A stretch of 64,000 nucleotides of DNA. Origin: an uncultured Desulfosporosinus sp. GTDB lineage: Bacteria; Bacillota; Desulfitobacteriia; Desulfitobacteriales; Desulfitobacteriaceae. The notes below the pieces were generated by a model. It made no database searches and was not told where the DNA came from. It worked only from the letters and a program-made list of their open reading frames with translations. How positions within the stretch are numbered: position 1 is the stretch's first letter; each line of letters opens with the position of its first letter. Positions 44,760 to 55,115 of this stretch are shown piece after piece. The stretch spans positions 44,615 to 108,614 of the forward strand of contig CAKMJS010000029.1 in NCBI GenBank assembly GCA_927405585.1, given 5' to 3'. The position numbers and the translations under genes are program-made.

Positions 44760-45035
44760 TTTAGAAAACGCAACAAAAGCCTCCTTCTTCACCTGTTTCC
44801 CTAAATATAACAACAAAGAATAATCTTTCCTGTCCATCTATATCTATTCGACAAAAATTGTTTATAAACCTTTATTATCTAGAATTTAATTTGAATAAAA
44901 ACAATAATACCAAAAATTTAACACATTTCATAAAATTTTATATTGTAGACCCAATTCGTCAGCGATTTATGGTTTAGATAAGACCAACATACACCCGTTT
45001 ATTAAACCGCTTTCGCAATTTGAAAGTCGATAATC
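44760..45035. other. AT-rich spacer upstream of the ice-binding-like gene
   Basis: About 275 bases, very AT-rich. On the minus strand an AAGGAGG near 44785 precedes a 15-codon TTG frame (MRFLKTEERFEKRFE) that overlaps the surface-protein start and might be a leader peptide. The promoter must lie here but no consensus is obvious. No c-di-GMP riboswitch was found despite an ACGCAA-like string. Confidence 0.3.
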
Positions 45036-45076
45036 AAAAAAGCCCAACAACCAGCTATTTCTGATTGTTGGACTTT
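45036..45076 (-). terminator. Terminator after YgiQ-like gene
   Basis: AAGCCCAACAA (45040-45050) pairs with TTGTTGGACTT (45065-45075); on the minus strand TTTTTTG follows. Canonical. Confidence 0.85.
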
Positions 45077-45095
45077 AATCTAGGATCTAAGAATG

Positions 45096-47783
45096 CTATT
45101 TCTTCTTGCCGCCACGATGTTTTCTCTTGCCCTTATAGATTTGATTATCGGCACCTCGCCAAAATCGTCCTTTATCCTTTTCTTGGATACCCTCACTTGG
45201 AGCCTCTTTGTTTTGCAAACCTGTATTCGATACTTCTTTGCCCCGTTCGCCTTTGTAGGGTTCTTTTAAACTACGTGCGCCCTTATAAGCCTCAGGTTTT
45301 CCATGGGCACTCTTGTAGGATAAAGATTCTTTACCCCGTGCGTCCTTGAAAGAAGATGGTTTGCTCAGAGCACCTTTGTAGGGTGTAACTAGGCTCCGCT
45401 CAGCTCGTGAGCGACCCTCTTCGACTGGCGCTCCTTTGTAAGGTGCTTTTTCTGCACTTCGAGCATCTTTGCTGCGTTCCTCTTTAATTGGCACTCCCTT
45501 GCGCGGACCATTTTTTACTATTCGCGCATCTCTGTAGCCGCCGCCTGCTTTGTCTGGTGCTCCCTTGTAGGGTGCCTTTTCCACACTTCGCGTATCCTTA
45601 TAGCCACCGGCCTTGCCCGGTGCGCCCTTGTAGGGCGCTTCTTCTGTACTCCGTACGTCCTTATAGCGTCCAGTTTTACCCGGAGCGCCTTTATACGGTA
45701 CTTCAGTGGCTCGTGTATCCTTGTAGCGTGATGATTTACCTTGTATAGCCTTGTGCGGTGCTTCTATGCTTCGCACCCCTTTGTAGCGTGGTTCTTTACT
45801 CTGAACACTCTTTTGAGGCGTAGCTTCGCTCCGAGATTCTTTTGGCCGTGTTTCTTTACTCTGTGTACCTTTATACGGCGTTTCTTTGCCAGGCTCAGCC
45901 TTTTTCTTCATGCCTGATCGTCTCACTCGTCCCTTACTTGGCTTCATTTGCTTTCCATCCTGTTCTACCGGATTTGCTCGAACATATTTTTTTGGCCGAA
46001 TAAGACACTTTGGTCCATACCCAATTAAATCCTCTCGATGAGCTAAACGTAAGGCCTCTTCCACTAACGCGTGATTTCTTGGACTTCGATACTGAATTAA
46101 GGCTCTCTGCATTGCCTTCTCATGCATGCTACGCGGTATATAAACAGGCTCCATGGTATGGGGATCTAAGCCGGTGTAATACATACAGGTCGAAAGTGTA
46201 CCCGGCGTCGGAATGAAATCTTGAACTTGTTCTGGATTAACACCCATGTCTCGGACATATTCAGCCAATTCGACGGCTTCTTTCAGGGTACTTCCTGGAT
46301 GAGAAGACATTAAATAAGGGACAAGGTATTGTTCTTTCCCCAGTTCTTCATTGGCCTCATGGAACCTCTGTACAAATTCTTCGTACACAGATTTCCCAGG
46401 TTTACCCATCAGGCGAAGAACTTCCTCACTGACATGTTCCGGCGCGACTTTCAATTGGCCACTGACATGGTGCTCACAAAGCTCTCGAATAAAACGGGAA
46501 TCTTTATCCGCTAAGACTGCATCATAACGGATACCAGAACGGACGAACACCTTCTTAACCTTCGGTAAACTACGAAGGCTACGCAAGAGATCAAGATATT
46601 CCTCGTGATCATTTTCAAGTTTATCGCACGGTTCAGGAAAAAGACATTGTTTATGTGAGCAGGCTCCTCTGTTTAATTGTTCCTTGCAAGCTGCCCTACG
46701 AAAGTTGGCGGTAGGGCCACCTACATCATGAATATAGCCTTTAAAACGATCATTCCAAGTCATTTGCTCTGCTTCTCGAATAATTGATTCAGCACTACGA
46801 CTTTGAACAATACGCCCTTGATGAAACGTCAACGCACAAAAAGAACATGCTCCATAACAACCTCTGACGCTGGTAAGACTAAATTCCACTTCTTCAATAG
46901 CTGGGACTCCCCCAAGGTCTTCATAAGACGGATGATATGTCCCCATAAAAGGCAGGGCATAGATGGCATCCATCTCGGCTTGTGTTAAGGGAACAGATGG
47001 CTTGTTTTGGAGTACACTTTTGCGACCATGTGATTGAACCATTGATTTCCCTCGGAAAGGATCTTGTTGGTTATATTGCACCCAAAAAGCTCGAGCATAC
47101 TTTTCTTTATCTGTAACAACGTCCTCATAGCTTGGTAATGAAAGAGAATCTTGAGGCACATTATCTCCGGTCAAAGGCACCATGGTTCCCAATACATCCA
47201 TAATTTGATCGATCGATTCCCCAGTATTTAAACGATCCGCAACTTCCACAATTGCCTTTTCTCCCATGCCAAAGACCAGTAAATCTGCTTGACTATCAAG
47301 TAAAATGGATCGCTTAACATCATTACTCCAATAATCATAATGAGCAAATCGCCTTAATGAAGCTTCAATTCCTCCAATAATTACAGGAACACCCGGCAAC
47401 GCTTCCCGTACACGATTTGAATACGCGATCGTGGCACGATCTGGGCGAAGCCCCGTCTTTCCTCCAGGAGAATAGGCATCCTTATGCCGTTTCTTTTTGG
47501 CAGCTGTATAATGATTGACCATGGAATCGAGGTTCCCACCAGATATCAAGCACGCCAAGCGGGGTTTCCCCATCGTTTGAAAATCTCGAAGGTCCTTCCA
47601 ATCGGGCTGAGCCAAAATTCCCACCCGGAAATCATGTTTTTCCAAGACACGAGCAATAATAGCAATCCCAAAGCTTGGATGGTCTACATAGGCATCGCCG
47701 GTAATTAGGAGGAAATCGAGCTCATCCCAGCCACGCGTCTCCATATCCGATCGATTCATGGGTAAAAAGTTTCTTATACGCAT
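45096..47783 (-). CDS. ygiQ: YgiQ-family (UPF0313) radical SAM protein with long repeat tail
   Basis: An 895-residue protein. The N-terminal domain ([19 protein letters not shown]) and the radical SAM core with [18 protein letters not shown] (CxxxCxxC for the cluster) match YgiQ, whose role is unknown. Homologues are roughly 600-740 residues. Residues 633-895 are an extra low-complexity, strongly basic tail built of ten-residue units around [10 protein letters not shown] / R-Y-K-D-x-R-S, ending RKHRGGKKK. Such tails often bind nucleic acid or ribosomes. It is monocistronic, with a good terminator; AAGGTGAG precedes the ATG. Confidence 0.9.
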   Translation of the reverse strand: MRIRNFLPMNRSDMETRGWDELDFLLITGDAYVDHPSFGIAIIARVLEKHDFRVGILAQPDWKDLRDFQTMGKPRLACLISGGNLDSMVNHYTAAKKKRHKDAYSPGGKTGLRPDRATIAYSNRVREALPGVPVIIGGIEASLRRFAHYDYWSNDVKRSILLDSQADLLVFGMGEKAIVEVADRLNTGESIDQIMDVLGTMVPLTGDNVPQDSLSLPSYEDVVTDKEKYARAFWVQYNQQDPFRGKSMVQSHGRKSVLQNKPSVPLTQAEMDAIYALPFMGTYHPSYEDLGGVPAIEEVEFSLTSVRGCYGACSFCALTFHQGRIVQSRSAESIIREAEQMTWNDRFKGYIHDVGGPTANFRRAACKEQLNRGACSHKQCLFPEPCDKLENDHEEYLDLLRSLRSLPKVKKVFVRSGIRYDAVLADKDSRFIRELCEHHVSGQLKVAPEHVSEEVLRLMGKPGKSVYEEFVQRFHEANEELGKEQYLVPYLMSSHPGSTLKEAVELAEYVRDMGVNPEQVQDFIPTPGTLSTCMYYTGLDPHTMEPVYIPRSMHEKAMQRALIQYRSPRNHALVEEALRLAHREDLIGYGPKCLIRPKKYVRANPVEQDGKQMKPSKGRVRRSGMKKKAEPGKETPYKGTQSKETRPKESRSEATPQKSVQSKEPRYKGVRSIEAPHKAIQGKSSRYKDTRATEVPYKGAPGKTGRYKDVRSTEEAPYKGAPGKAGGYKDTRSVEKAPYKGAPDKAGGGYRDARIVKNGPRKGVPIKEERSKDARSAEKAPYKGAPVEEGRSRAERSLVTPYKGALSKPSSFKDARGKESLSYKSAHGKPEAYKGARSLKEPYKGERGKEVSNTGLQNKEAPSEGIQEKDKGRFWRGADNQIYKGKRKHRGGKKK
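45171..45887 (-). repeat. Coding repeats: decapeptide array in the YgiQ-like tail
   Basis: About 24 degenerate 30-33-base units encode YKG/YKD-centred decapeptides (for example [30 protein letters not shown]). The central units are most alike, which suggests expansion by recombination. Confidence 0.8.
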
Positions 47784-47833
47784 ATTCTCACCTTTCTAGT
47801 CTAAACACAGTTTTACATAAGAGCTTAAGTGAA

Positions 47834-48613
47834 TTAGGGAACGCTACTGTTAGCATCTATGGTATTACGAATAATATTCACTTCAACACGTCTATTTCTT
47901 GCCTGCCCCTCGATTGTGTCATTGGTGCTTATCGGTTGATACTCACCATATCCGATGGTACGAAATCGAGCATGATTAATACTATTTGATTGCAACAGAT
48001 ACTTCATAAAGTTTATGGAACGTCTTGAGCTTAAATCCCAGTTGGATTGGAATTCATTCGTATTAATTGGGATATTATCAGTATGTCCAGCAACTTCTAC
48101 TTTGTAATCAGGATACATGCTTAACATCTCGGAAATGACGGCAGCAAGTTTTTGAGCCTCTGATTTTACTACTGCCGTCCCTGAGTCGAATAACGCATAA
48201 TCCTGAATTGTAATTTTCAGCATATCGTTTGTGACATTGGTTTGGAGTTGCAGTGTCAGACCATTTTCTGTGATGAATACATCAAGCTTTTTCTTAATTG
48301 CTTCCATGTCCTGCATTTCTTTATTTATCAGGTCCTTGAGTGTCTGATCTTGTTCACTTTCTCTCAATTTGATGATCTCATTGGCAGATACGTCATCTAA
48401 GGATATCGTATCGGATTCTTCAAAAACACTCACGCCACCATTAAAAGCACTGTTCAAACCCTGCATAACCTGGATATATTTGTTTTTATCGACCTTACTA
48501 GAGGCAAATAGGATAATAAATAAGGCCAATAATAACGTTAACAAGTCTGCATAGGGAATCAACCAGGTTTCATCGATATGTTCATCATGATGCTCTTTCT
48601 TATGTTTTCGCAA
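47834..48613 (-). CDS. motB: Flagellar motor stator protein MotB
   Basis: A 259-residue stator subunit: one span carrying the proton-binding Asp23 (WLIPYADLLTLLLALFIILF), a linker, and an OmpA-type peptidoglycan-binding domain (VEVAGHTDNIPINT and NWDLSSRRSINFM). With MotA it forms the proton channel that drives the flagellum. Start is TTG behind GGAGGAAG and overlaps motA by 14 bases. No other flagellar genes lie in the window. Confidence 0.94.
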   Translation of the reverse strand: MRKHKKEHHDEHIDETWLIPYADLLTLLLALFIILFASSKVDKNKYIQVMQGLNSAFNGGVSVFEESDTISLDDVSANEIIKLRESEQDQTLKDLINKEMQDMEAIKKKLDVFITENGLTLQLQTNVTNDMLKITIQDYALFDSGTAVVKSEAQKLAAVISEMLSMYPDYKVEVAGHTDNIPINTNEFQSNWDLSSRRSINFMKYLLQSNSINHARFRTIGYGEYQPISTNDTIEGQARNRRVEVNIIRNTIDANSSVP

Positions 48614-49388
48614 GCTTTTCTTCCTCCATGGCCTTGCGTTCTGAAGATGAAAGGAAAACTGCTAACCTTTGGTCAATTGATAATACTGGCTCGCCTGCTT
48701 GTATTGCTAAAAGTCCTTCTGTCATCATCATCTTAATTCGTGACTCTCTTTTTGATTTTTGCTTTAATTTATTGGCCATGGGGTGCCATAAGACATAACC
48801 CGAAAAAATTCCGAGCAGCGTTGCTACAAAAGCAGCAGAAATTAAATGTCCTAATTTTTCAACTTCATTAAGATTACTCAAGGCAGCAATCAAACCGACA
48901 ACCGCACCCAGCACCCCTAAGGTCGGCGCATAAGTTCCTGCTTGAGTAAAGATGAGTGCCCCCTGACGATGGCGTTCCTCCATTGCAGTAATATTTTCAG
49001 TGAGTACATCACGAATAAATTCCGGGTCATTCCCGTCAACGACCATACGCATTCCATTTCTCAGAAATTCATCTTCAATCTCCATAGCCTTACTTTCAAG
49101 GGAGAGCAAGCCTTCTCTACGACTGACAGTTGCCCAATCACCTACCTGTTTAATCAGGTCACTTTTAGAGATCAATGCTTGGGAAGTAAATATAATTTTA
49201 AAGAGCTTAGGAACTGCCTTTAATTCCTCCATTGGAAAACCGATGAATAAAGTTGCTGCAGTACCTACAAAAATAATTAGCAGTGCAGCAGGGTTTAGTA
49301 AGGAGGCAAGACTAGCGCCTTTCAAAACCATCCCAACTCCGACAGCAATTGCTGCTAATACCAAACCAATATAGGTCGACTTCTCCAT
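48600..49388 (-). CDS. motA: Flagellar motor stator protein MotA
   Basis: A 262-residue protein with four spans (YIGLVLAAIAVGVGMVLKG at the start; APTLGVLGAVVGLIAAL and SAAFVATLLGIFSGYVLW near the end) and the charged cytoplasmic loop (RREGLLSLE; EERHRQGALIF). It surrounds MotB in the stator. No sigma-D promoter was recognised upstream. It is first in a two-gene operon. Confidence 0.94.
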   Translation of the reverse strand: MEKSTYIGLVLAAIAVGVGMVLKGASLASLLNPAALLIIFVGTAATLFIGFPMEELKAVPKLFKIIFTSQALISKSDLIKQVGDWATVSRREGLLSLESKAMEIEDEFLRNGMRMVVDGNDPEFIRDVLTENITAMEERHRQGALIFTQAGTYAPTLGVLGAVVGLIAALSNLNEVEKLGHLISAAFVATLLGIFSGYVLWHPMANKLKQKSKRESRIKMMMTEGLLAIQAGEPVLSIDQRLAVFLSSSERKAMEEEKLAKT

Positions 49389-49531
49389 TCCAAATTATCC
49401 TTTCTAGAACCGAATAATTATCAACATTCTAGATTGGTTCGACATTTTCCTGCAAAATCCAAGTATTTTACATAGATTTTAACCTATGAGGATTCTACCA
49501 CGCACTGAGACCCCTACCAAGTCAATTCCAT

Positions 49532-49557
49532 AAAAAAGCTTGGCAAATTTGCCAAGC
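49532..49557 (-). terminator. Terminator after yajQ
   Basis: A perfect 20-base palindrome (GCTTGGCAAATTTGCCAAGC), followed on the minus strand by six T residues. Canonical. Confidence 0.9.
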
Positions 49558-49577
49558 AATTCAATGAACATCAATTC

Positions 49578-50069
49578 TCATCTGAAGTTAATAAACTGTA
49601 ATTCAATTCCAAAATCTTCTTTACGTAAAAGGGCAATAACTGCTTGGAGGTCATCTTTGTTCTTACCTGACACTCGAATCTCCTCGCCCTGTATAGAACT
49701 AACGACTTTAATTTTATTGTCTTTAAGGACCTTGTTAATGAGCTTTGCCTTTTCTTGGGCGATTCCCTGTACTAGTTTAACTTCCTGCCTAACTGTATCC
49801 CCAGCAGCCGGTTTAGACTTCCCGTATTCCAGCGCCCTTAACGAAACCCCTCGCTTAACAAGTTTACTTTCCAGAATGTCTACGACGTTGGATAATTTGA
49901 AGTCATCATCAGAGATTAAAACGATCTTATCTGCCTCAAGCTTAATGGATGATTTGCTGTTCTTAAAATCAAATCGATTAGCGAGTTCTTTCTGAGCCTG
50001 TTGAAGGGCATTTTCCACCTCCGGCATATCAACCTTGGAAACAATATCAAATGAAGAATCTTTAGCCAA
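49578..50069 (-). CDS. yajQ: YajQ-family nucleotide-binding protein
   Basis: A 163-residue UPF0234 protein: SSFDIVSKVDMPEVENALQQ at the start, ANRFDFKNSKSSI, and VSSIQGEEIRVSGKNKDDLQ near the end, all characteristic. Family members bind c-di-GMP or other nucleotides and affect gene expression in Xanthomonas; the role in Firmicutes is not settled. It is last in the selU-ymfK-ymfM-yajQ run. Confidence 0.93.
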   Translation of the reverse strand: MAKDSSFDIVSKVDMPEVENALQQAQKELANRFDFKNSKSSIKLEADKIVLISDDDFKLSNVVDILESKLVKRGVSLRALEYGKSKPAAGDTVRQEVKLVQGIAQEKAKLINKVLKDNKIKVVSSIQGEEIRVSGKNKDDLQAVIALLRKEDFGIELQFINFR

Positions 50070-50096
50070 AATAAACGCTCCTTTATTCCTTATAAT

Positions 50097-50855
50097 CTAT
50101 AGTTGATCCCAGTATTCTTGAGTTAAAACGACATTACTGACAACTTCGCCTGCCTTGCCCAAACTTGGTACAGCTTTACCATTCAGAGTAACCGAAAGAC
50201 CTCCTGCATTACCAATCTTGACGAGTTCAATTTTGTCCGTTCCTTTAACTTCTTTGGTCGTTCCAGCGGTAAATGTACCCTGCAAAGAAGGCTGTCCATC
50301 AACCCTTACCACAACCCAACACGGCTGTGTGAAAACTAATTGCATCGTTAAGCCATCTAGTGTTGTCGCTACAACGTTCGAAGGGTCAGGAACTGCCGGT
50401 AGATTAGGTGCTGGTGTAATCGTCTCAGTTTGCGGTGCACTTGGTAAGGCTGCTGGGACGTAGGGAGGATCTTCGAGTTTGGCCCCGGGTTGGCTAAAAG
50501 TGGCTATAGCAATAACTAACACAATACCTAAGATGGCCATACTTCCAATGATCGCCGGCCTTAGCCATAGAGGACGGACTTTTACCCTACTAGTGGGTGA
50601 TTCAAAACCAGAGACCGGTTCCGGCGTCGCCGACGAGTTATAGAGTGCTATAATTTCATTGGGGTTTAAACCCAATTGTTTTGCATAGGTCCTTAAGTAC
50701 CCCTTGACATACGTAGTCCCTGGGAGTATCTCATATTTTTCCTCTTCAAGGGCCTGAATATAACGAACCCGGATTTTCGTAATTTCTTCAGTATAAGTAT
50801 AACTCCATTGTTTTTCCTCTCTAGCGGCTTGGAGCATTTGTCCTTCTCCTGCCAT
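50097..50855 (-). CDS. ymfM: RodZ/YmfM-like membrane helix-turn-helix protein
   Basis: A 252-residue protein with a cytoplasmic helix-turn-helix (MLQAAREEKQWSYTYTEEI; ILPGTTYVKGYLRTYAKQLG, about 7-65), one span (AIIGSMAILGIVLVIAIATF, about 101-120), a Pro-rich linker and an external DUF4115 domain (LTMQLVFTQPCWVVVRVDG). RodZ links MreB to wall synthesis. In B. subtilis ymfM lies in this same neighbourhood ahead of pgsA. Ribosome binding site and spacing are ordinary. Confidence 0.9.
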   Translation of the reverse strand: MAGEGQMLQAAREEKQWSYTYTEEITKIRVRYIQALEEEKYEILPGTTYVKGYLRTYAKQLGLNPNEIIALYNSSATPEPVSGFESPTSRVKVRPLWLRPAIIGSMAILGIVLVIAIATFSQPGAKLEDPPYVPAALPSAPQTETITPAPNLPAVPDPSNVVATTLDGLTMQLVFTQPCWVVVRVDGQPSLQGTFTAGTTKEVKGTDKIELVKIGNAGGLSVTLNGKAVPSLGKAGEVVSNVVLTQEYWDQL

Positions 50856-50879
50856 TGATAATACCCCCTTTTTTCCTCA

Positions 50880-51626
50880 TCAGCTCAAATCAAACGACGT
50901 GAAGCTCATGGCAATATCTTCAATTCGAATTACATCCTCTTCATGATGACGGATTTCGATAATAAAATCAAAATCGACTTCCAAACGACCATCTCTCAAA
51001 AAAACATCCGGGTGTTCGACAATCTTAAGCGTTGGCATTTGTAGGACTTTCTGAAGTAAAGCCCAATGTTCATTGTTCCCCCTCGAAGTACTGGTAATGC
51101 CATCAATTAGAAAAATACTATCCTCTGACTCATCGAGTAATAAGTCAGTTCGTATCGTTTGACGGATAATCGTTGACGACAATAAAATCCAGCGTTTATT
51201 AGCATATACACAGGCTGCAATTGCTGCTTCTGTTTTCCCAACACGAGGCATTCCCCGTATCCCGACAATACAATTTCCGCCTTCAAGTATAGTATCTCCT
51301 AAAAAGTCAACCAGCACACCTAAATCTTCACGCACAAACCGATACGTGGGGGGATTCATCTCAGCCATGTCCAACCGCTTGCCGTGACGTAACGCGATCC
51401 GATCAGACAAAGTAGGTGGGCGAAAAGCAGTGACCTTTATGGCCTCCACTTCGTTCAGTGCTTCATGCAACGCTCTAACTTTGGCCTCCGATTGAGCCTG
51501 TATTAGAAGTCCCCTTCGGCTTTGTCCGATTCCCGTGACGGATATAATATTAAGGTCCAGCATGCCGATCAATGTCGTCACGCCTCCGAGTAATCCCGGT
51601 TTATTTTGCTGAATGACGTACTCCAA
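50880..51626 (-). CDS. ymfK: YmfK-like (DUF3388) protein
   Basis: About 248 residues. It begins with an ACT-like part (EYVIQQNKPGLLGGVTTLIGMLDLNIISV in outline), then NCIVGIRGMPRVGKTEAAIA, a P-loop-like segment (about 132-151), and ends with an acidic stretch. It matches B. subtilis YmfK, of unknown function, from the same gene cluster. The start is put at TTG 51626, which overlaps the selU stop; AAGGAG is 14 bases away, so an upstream codon (frame open to 51668) is possible. Confidence 0.75.
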   Translation of the reverse strand: MEYVIQQNKPGLLGGVTTLIGMLDLNIISVTGIGQSRRGLLIQAQSEAKVRALHEALNEVEAIKVTAFRPPTLSDRIALRHGKRLDMAEMNPPTYRFVREDLGVLVDFLGDTILEGGNCIVGIRGMPRVGKTEAAIAACVYANKRWILLSSTIIRQTIRTDLLLDESEDSIFLIDGITSTSRGNNEHWALLQKVLQMPTLKIVEHPDVFLRDGRLEVDFDFIIEIRHHEEDVIRIEDIAMSFTSFDLS

Positions 51627-52683
51627 ATATAGCAGATTCTCTCCTTGGTTGGGCCACCTTCTCATCAAGATAGCTTTCCAACTCCCTTAACGCCTTGACA
51701 GGCTCTTGATAATTTACATAAAACGCATAATCTGAACTCGATTCATTTGGATAGGCATAGAGTTTGTCATAGTACTCGACAAGTAAGCGTTCTGTAAAGA
51801 GATCTAAACAATTTGTTTCTAACAAAATGCGTAACTCCCGAACTTTAACATGGCCCAAGGTTTTGATCAGTCTCTCCAAAGCAATTCCAATTTCTTGAAG
51901 GGCATTGGGTACCGATGCATACTCATTCAACAAGCGTTGGACCCGATTTGCCAAAGAATCGCACTGAAGTACTTGTATTCCCTCTTGCATCGCTGTAAAG
52001 AAATTGATGGGTAGTGTTACTCGACCAATGCGTTTACTCTCACATTCGACAATGATATACGAAAACCCGCGTAACGCTACAAGCTCCTCATATAATAGAC
52101 CTTCAAATTTCTTTTGGGAGGGAGGGTCTCCTAAACCCATAGCCCCAAAGACAGATCCACGATTATTAGCAAGATTTTCAAGGTCAATAGCAGGATAGCC
52201 CTCAGCCCGTAACTTTCCTAACAGATCAGTTTTCCCAACCCCTGTATTGCCACGCAACACCACAACCTGATAGGGAAGTTTGGTTAGAAAAAAGTCAACA
52301 ACTTGACTTCGGTACGCTTTATACCCACCTATTAAACGGTAAATCGGTATGCCCATTAATTCGACAACCGTCGCGAGGGACTTACTCCGCATTCCACCTC
52401 TCCAGCAGAAAAGTACGAGTGGACCCTTTTTCGAGTATTCCTCTACTTTTTTAACTAATTGAGGTAGTTTTGGACTAATAATACTTAAACCCTGTTCCCG
52501 AGCCAAACTAGGGGTCGTTTGGGTATAAGTTGTGCCAACCTGAGCACGTTCATCATTATTAAATAATGGGAGATTAACTGCACCGGGAATCGTTGCTTCA
52601 GTAAATTCTCCCTCCGAGCGCACATCGACAAGTATGGGGTGATCAAGAGTACTAAGATCTTGGACATTGATCTCCTTAATCAT
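51601..52683 (-). CDS. selU: tRNA 2-selenouridine synthase (MnmH/SelU)
   Basis: A 360-residue protein: rhodanese domain with VDVRSEGEFTEATIPGAVNL and the active Cys93 in FCWRGGMRS, then a P-loop (GNTGVGKT, 145-152) and helical end. It replaces sulfur by selenium in the wobble 2-thiouridine of some tRNAs, via a geranylated intermediate. It needs selenophosphate from SelD, which is not encoded here. Presence of SelU suggests selenium use in this organism. It overlaps ymfK by 26 bases. Confidence 0.92.
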   Translation of the reverse strand: MIKEINVQDLSTLDHPILVDVRSEGEFTEATIPGAVNLPLFNNDERAQVGTTYTQTTPSLAREQGLSIISPKLPQLVKKVEEYSKKGPLVLFCWRGGMRSKSLATVVELMGIPIYRLIGGYKAYRSQVVDFFLTKLPYQVVVLRGNTGVGKTDLLGKLRAEGYPAIDLENLANNRGSVFGAMGLGDPPSQKKFEGLLYEELVALRGFSYIIVECESKRIGRVTLPINFFTAMQEGIQVLQCDSLANRVQRLLNEYASVPNALQEIGIALERLIKTLGHVKVRELRILLETNCLDLFTERLLVEYYDKLYAYPNESSSDYAFYVNYQEPVKALRELESYLDEKVAQPRRESAIFGVRHSAK

Positions 52684-52751
52684 GGTTAATTCCTTCCAAA
52701 TTTGACTGTTTTCTATAGTCTAATCATAAATGCTACCGCAGCATTATGCAA

Positions 52752-55115
52752 CTAATGTGTAAGGTCATCTCTCCACTGGCCAAACTTTAACTCAAACTGT
52801 CCTCTGGTCATAAGAACTTCCCGCGGTTTGGAACCTTCATATCCCCCGACAACCCCTTTGTCTTCGAGAAAGTCCATCAAGCGAGCTGCTCGAGTATACC
52901 CAATTCGTAAGCGACGCTGTAAAAGCGAGACAGAAGCAGTTCCACCTTCAATGAAAAGTTGTGCCGACTGATAAAAAAGTTCATCTTCCAAAGCTTCTGA
53001 TTTAGCATTTCCGAGCTCCATGTTCGGTATTTCTTGGTACTCAGGCTTGGCCTGATTTTGTAAAAATGTAACGACATTTTCCACTTCTTTATCGCCTAGG
53101 TAGCAACCTTGTACTCGCAACGGTTTACTCGCACCCATAGGATAATAAAGCATATCTCCACGACCTAATAACTTTTCTGCTCCGTTCATGTCTAGAATAG
53201 TTCTTGAGTCCGTTTGAGACGAAACCCCAAAGGCAATTCGAGAAGGAATATTTGCTTTAATGATACCAGTGATCACGTCCACGGATGGGCGTTGAGTTGC
53301 AACAATCAGGTGAATTCCCGCAGCGCGTGCCATTTGAGCTAAGCGGCAGATCGCGTCCTCAACATCACCAGGTGCTACCATCATTAAATCCGCTAACTCA
53401 TCGATGATTACCACGACATACGGTAAGGGAGGATGCTCCTCATTCTTATCCTGAGTTCGCAGAAAGTTGTAACGGACGATGTCTCTTACGCCGGCTGCTG
53501 CAAACAGTTCATAACGGGTCTCCATTTCTGTTACGATCCACTTTAAGGCACCTGCAGCTTTTTTGGGGTCCGTCACTACAGGAGCTATCAAATGAGGAAT
53601 TCCATTATAGTTAGCCAATTCAACCATTTTTGGATCTACCAATAAAAACTTTACTTCATCTGGGCGAGCTTTAAATAGGATACTGTGAATTAGAGTATTA
53701 ATACACACTGATTTTCCAGAACCAGTAGCCCCTGCAATCAAAAGATGCGGCATTTTTGTCAAATCTGCAATGACAGGAGTCCCTGTAATATCTTTACCTA
53801 AACACAACGCCAACTTACTTGTAGTCCCTAGATACTCTGGCGTTTCTAAGACTTCTCGAAAATGAACCATGGCGATTTCTTTATTGGGAACTTCGATTCC
53901 TACGACTGATTTACCAGGAATGGGTGCTTCAATCCGGACATCAGCAGAAGCAAGGCTGAGAGCAATATCATCGGCTAGATTGGTTATTTTACTTACTTTT
54001 ACCCCCGGGGCAGGTTGTGCTTCATACCGTGTAACGGCAGGTCCTTGAGTGACCTGTGTCACTTTGATCTTCACGCCGAAACTGGCCAACGTTTCTTCAA
54101 GGATTTTCACATTGTCGGCTAGGTCTTTATTAAGCCGGGGATTTTTGATTTTCAGCGCTTTATTTAATAAAGAAACTTGAGGAAGTTGGAAATTTCCATC
54201 TTCACGGGTCTGACGAGATATTGGTGTACTTGTCACCTTCCCAGGCGGAATAATCGCATTATCGTGCGCTCCCCTGAACATTTTTTCAAACCCTAACTGT
54301 CCCTTTGGGGCGTTCGTTTCGACTGGAAGATAATTTTGATCTTCTAGAGTTTTGATAACCAGTGGACGTTCGACAACATCAGGGTCTAATGCATGAGATT
54401 GCCCCTTTGGTAGATTACTTAGTTTCTTATGCATTTTTTCCTCGGTCTTAGGATCGACCTGCGTAATAGAGTCCTTGTCACTGGGGTTCTCGTTCTCTGA
54501 ATTCTTCAATACATCAATGAAATCGTGCATTTGGTGTTTTACCCATATTCCTGATTCTTTTCCCGCATGACCTACTTCCTGTACTCCCCGAATCAGAGAG
54601 CGGTTTGTTATCATAAGGGCTCCCATAAAAGCAGCCATAATTAAGACTACATAACTCCCAGGTATACCTATTGTTGATTTTAACAGGGCCGTAACCCCAG
54701 CACCGACAATTCCACCACCGTGACCAAGTTTTCCTTCATTCAGGATATCAGTCCTAGAAAATGCCTCGATGCCAGGTAGTTGCAAGTGGAGAAGCCCTAG
54801 TAAAACAAGCCAAAGCAGGATTGCTCCAACGACTTTGGCTCCCAAACGCGGAATACGCTGATTCATATATGCAAGACCCCAAGCTCCTACCATTAAGGGA
54901 ATACAAACCCGTCCACCTCCAGCCAGAACTGTTAAAAGCTGTTTAATTTGTCCACCGACAACGCCACTCTTGTCAGAGTATAGTGCAACAAGTCCTAAGC
55001 AAGCCATTCCTACCACAAAAACTCCAATGACTTCATTGCGTATTGTTTCTTTTAAGGTGCCTACTTTGGTGTTCACCAACGTATTCATTTTGCGGCGTTT
55101 TTGTGTTCTCGCCAC
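52752..55115 (-). CDS. ftsK: DNA translocase FtsK/SpoIIIE
   Basis: A 787-residue translocase: four N-terminal spans (to about 170), a charged linker, then the motor with GATGSGKSVCIN (Walker A, about 455), DELADLMM (Walker B) and a C-terminal gamma winged helix (ASVSLLQRRLRIGYTRAARLMD). It pumps chromosome DNA through the division or sporulation septum. Start is GTG 55115 behind GGGGGA at seven bases, five codons inside the longer frame. The position next to tepA matches Bacillus spoIIIE. Confidence 0.95.
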   Translation of the reverse strand: MARTQKRRKMNTLVNTKVGTLKETIRNEVIGVFVVGMACLGLVALYSDKSGVVGGQIKQLLTVLAGGGRVCIPLMVGAWGLAYMNQRIPRLGAKVVGAILLWLVLLGLLHLQLPGIEAFSRTDILNEGKLGHGGGIVGAGVTALLKSTIGIPGSYVVLIMAAFMGALMITNRSLIRGVQEVGHAGKESGIWVKHQMHDFIDVLKNSENENPSDKDSITQVDPKTEEKMHKKLSNLPKGQSHALDPDVVERPLVIKTLEDQNYLPVETNAPKGQLGFEKMFRGAHDNAIIPPGKVTSTPISRQTREDGNFQLPQVSLLNKALKIKNPRLNKDLADNVKILEETLASFGVKIKVTQVTQGPAVTRYEAQPAPGVKVSKITNLADDIALSLASADVRIEAPIPGKSVVGIEVPNKEIAMVHFREVLETPEYLGTTSKLALCLGKDITGTPVIADLTKMPHLLIAGATGSGKSVCINTLIHSILFKARPDEVKFLLVDPKMVELANYNGIPHLIAPVVTDPKKAAGALKWIVTEMETRYELFAAAGVRDIVRYNFLRTQDKNEEHPPLPYVVVIIDELADLMMVAPGDVEDAICRLAQMARAAGIHLIVATQRPSVDVITGIIKANIPSRIAFGVSSQTDSRTILDMNGAEKLLGRGDMLYYPMGASKPLRVQGCYLGDKEVENVVTFLQNQAKPEYQEIPNMELGNAKSEALEDELFYQSAQLFIEGGTASVSLLQRRLRIGYTRAARLMDFLEDKGVVGGYEGSKPREVLMTRGQFELKFGQWRDDLTH

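Noticed and set aside
44760..44830. c-di-GMP riboswitch upstream of the surface-protein gene
   Set aside because: Only a short ACGCAA-like string is present; the GGGCAAACC core and its paired elements are missing on both strands.
45488..45748. Cysteine/proline-rich plus-strand frame
   Set aside because: Antisense shadow of the decapeptide repeats in the YgiQ-like tail.
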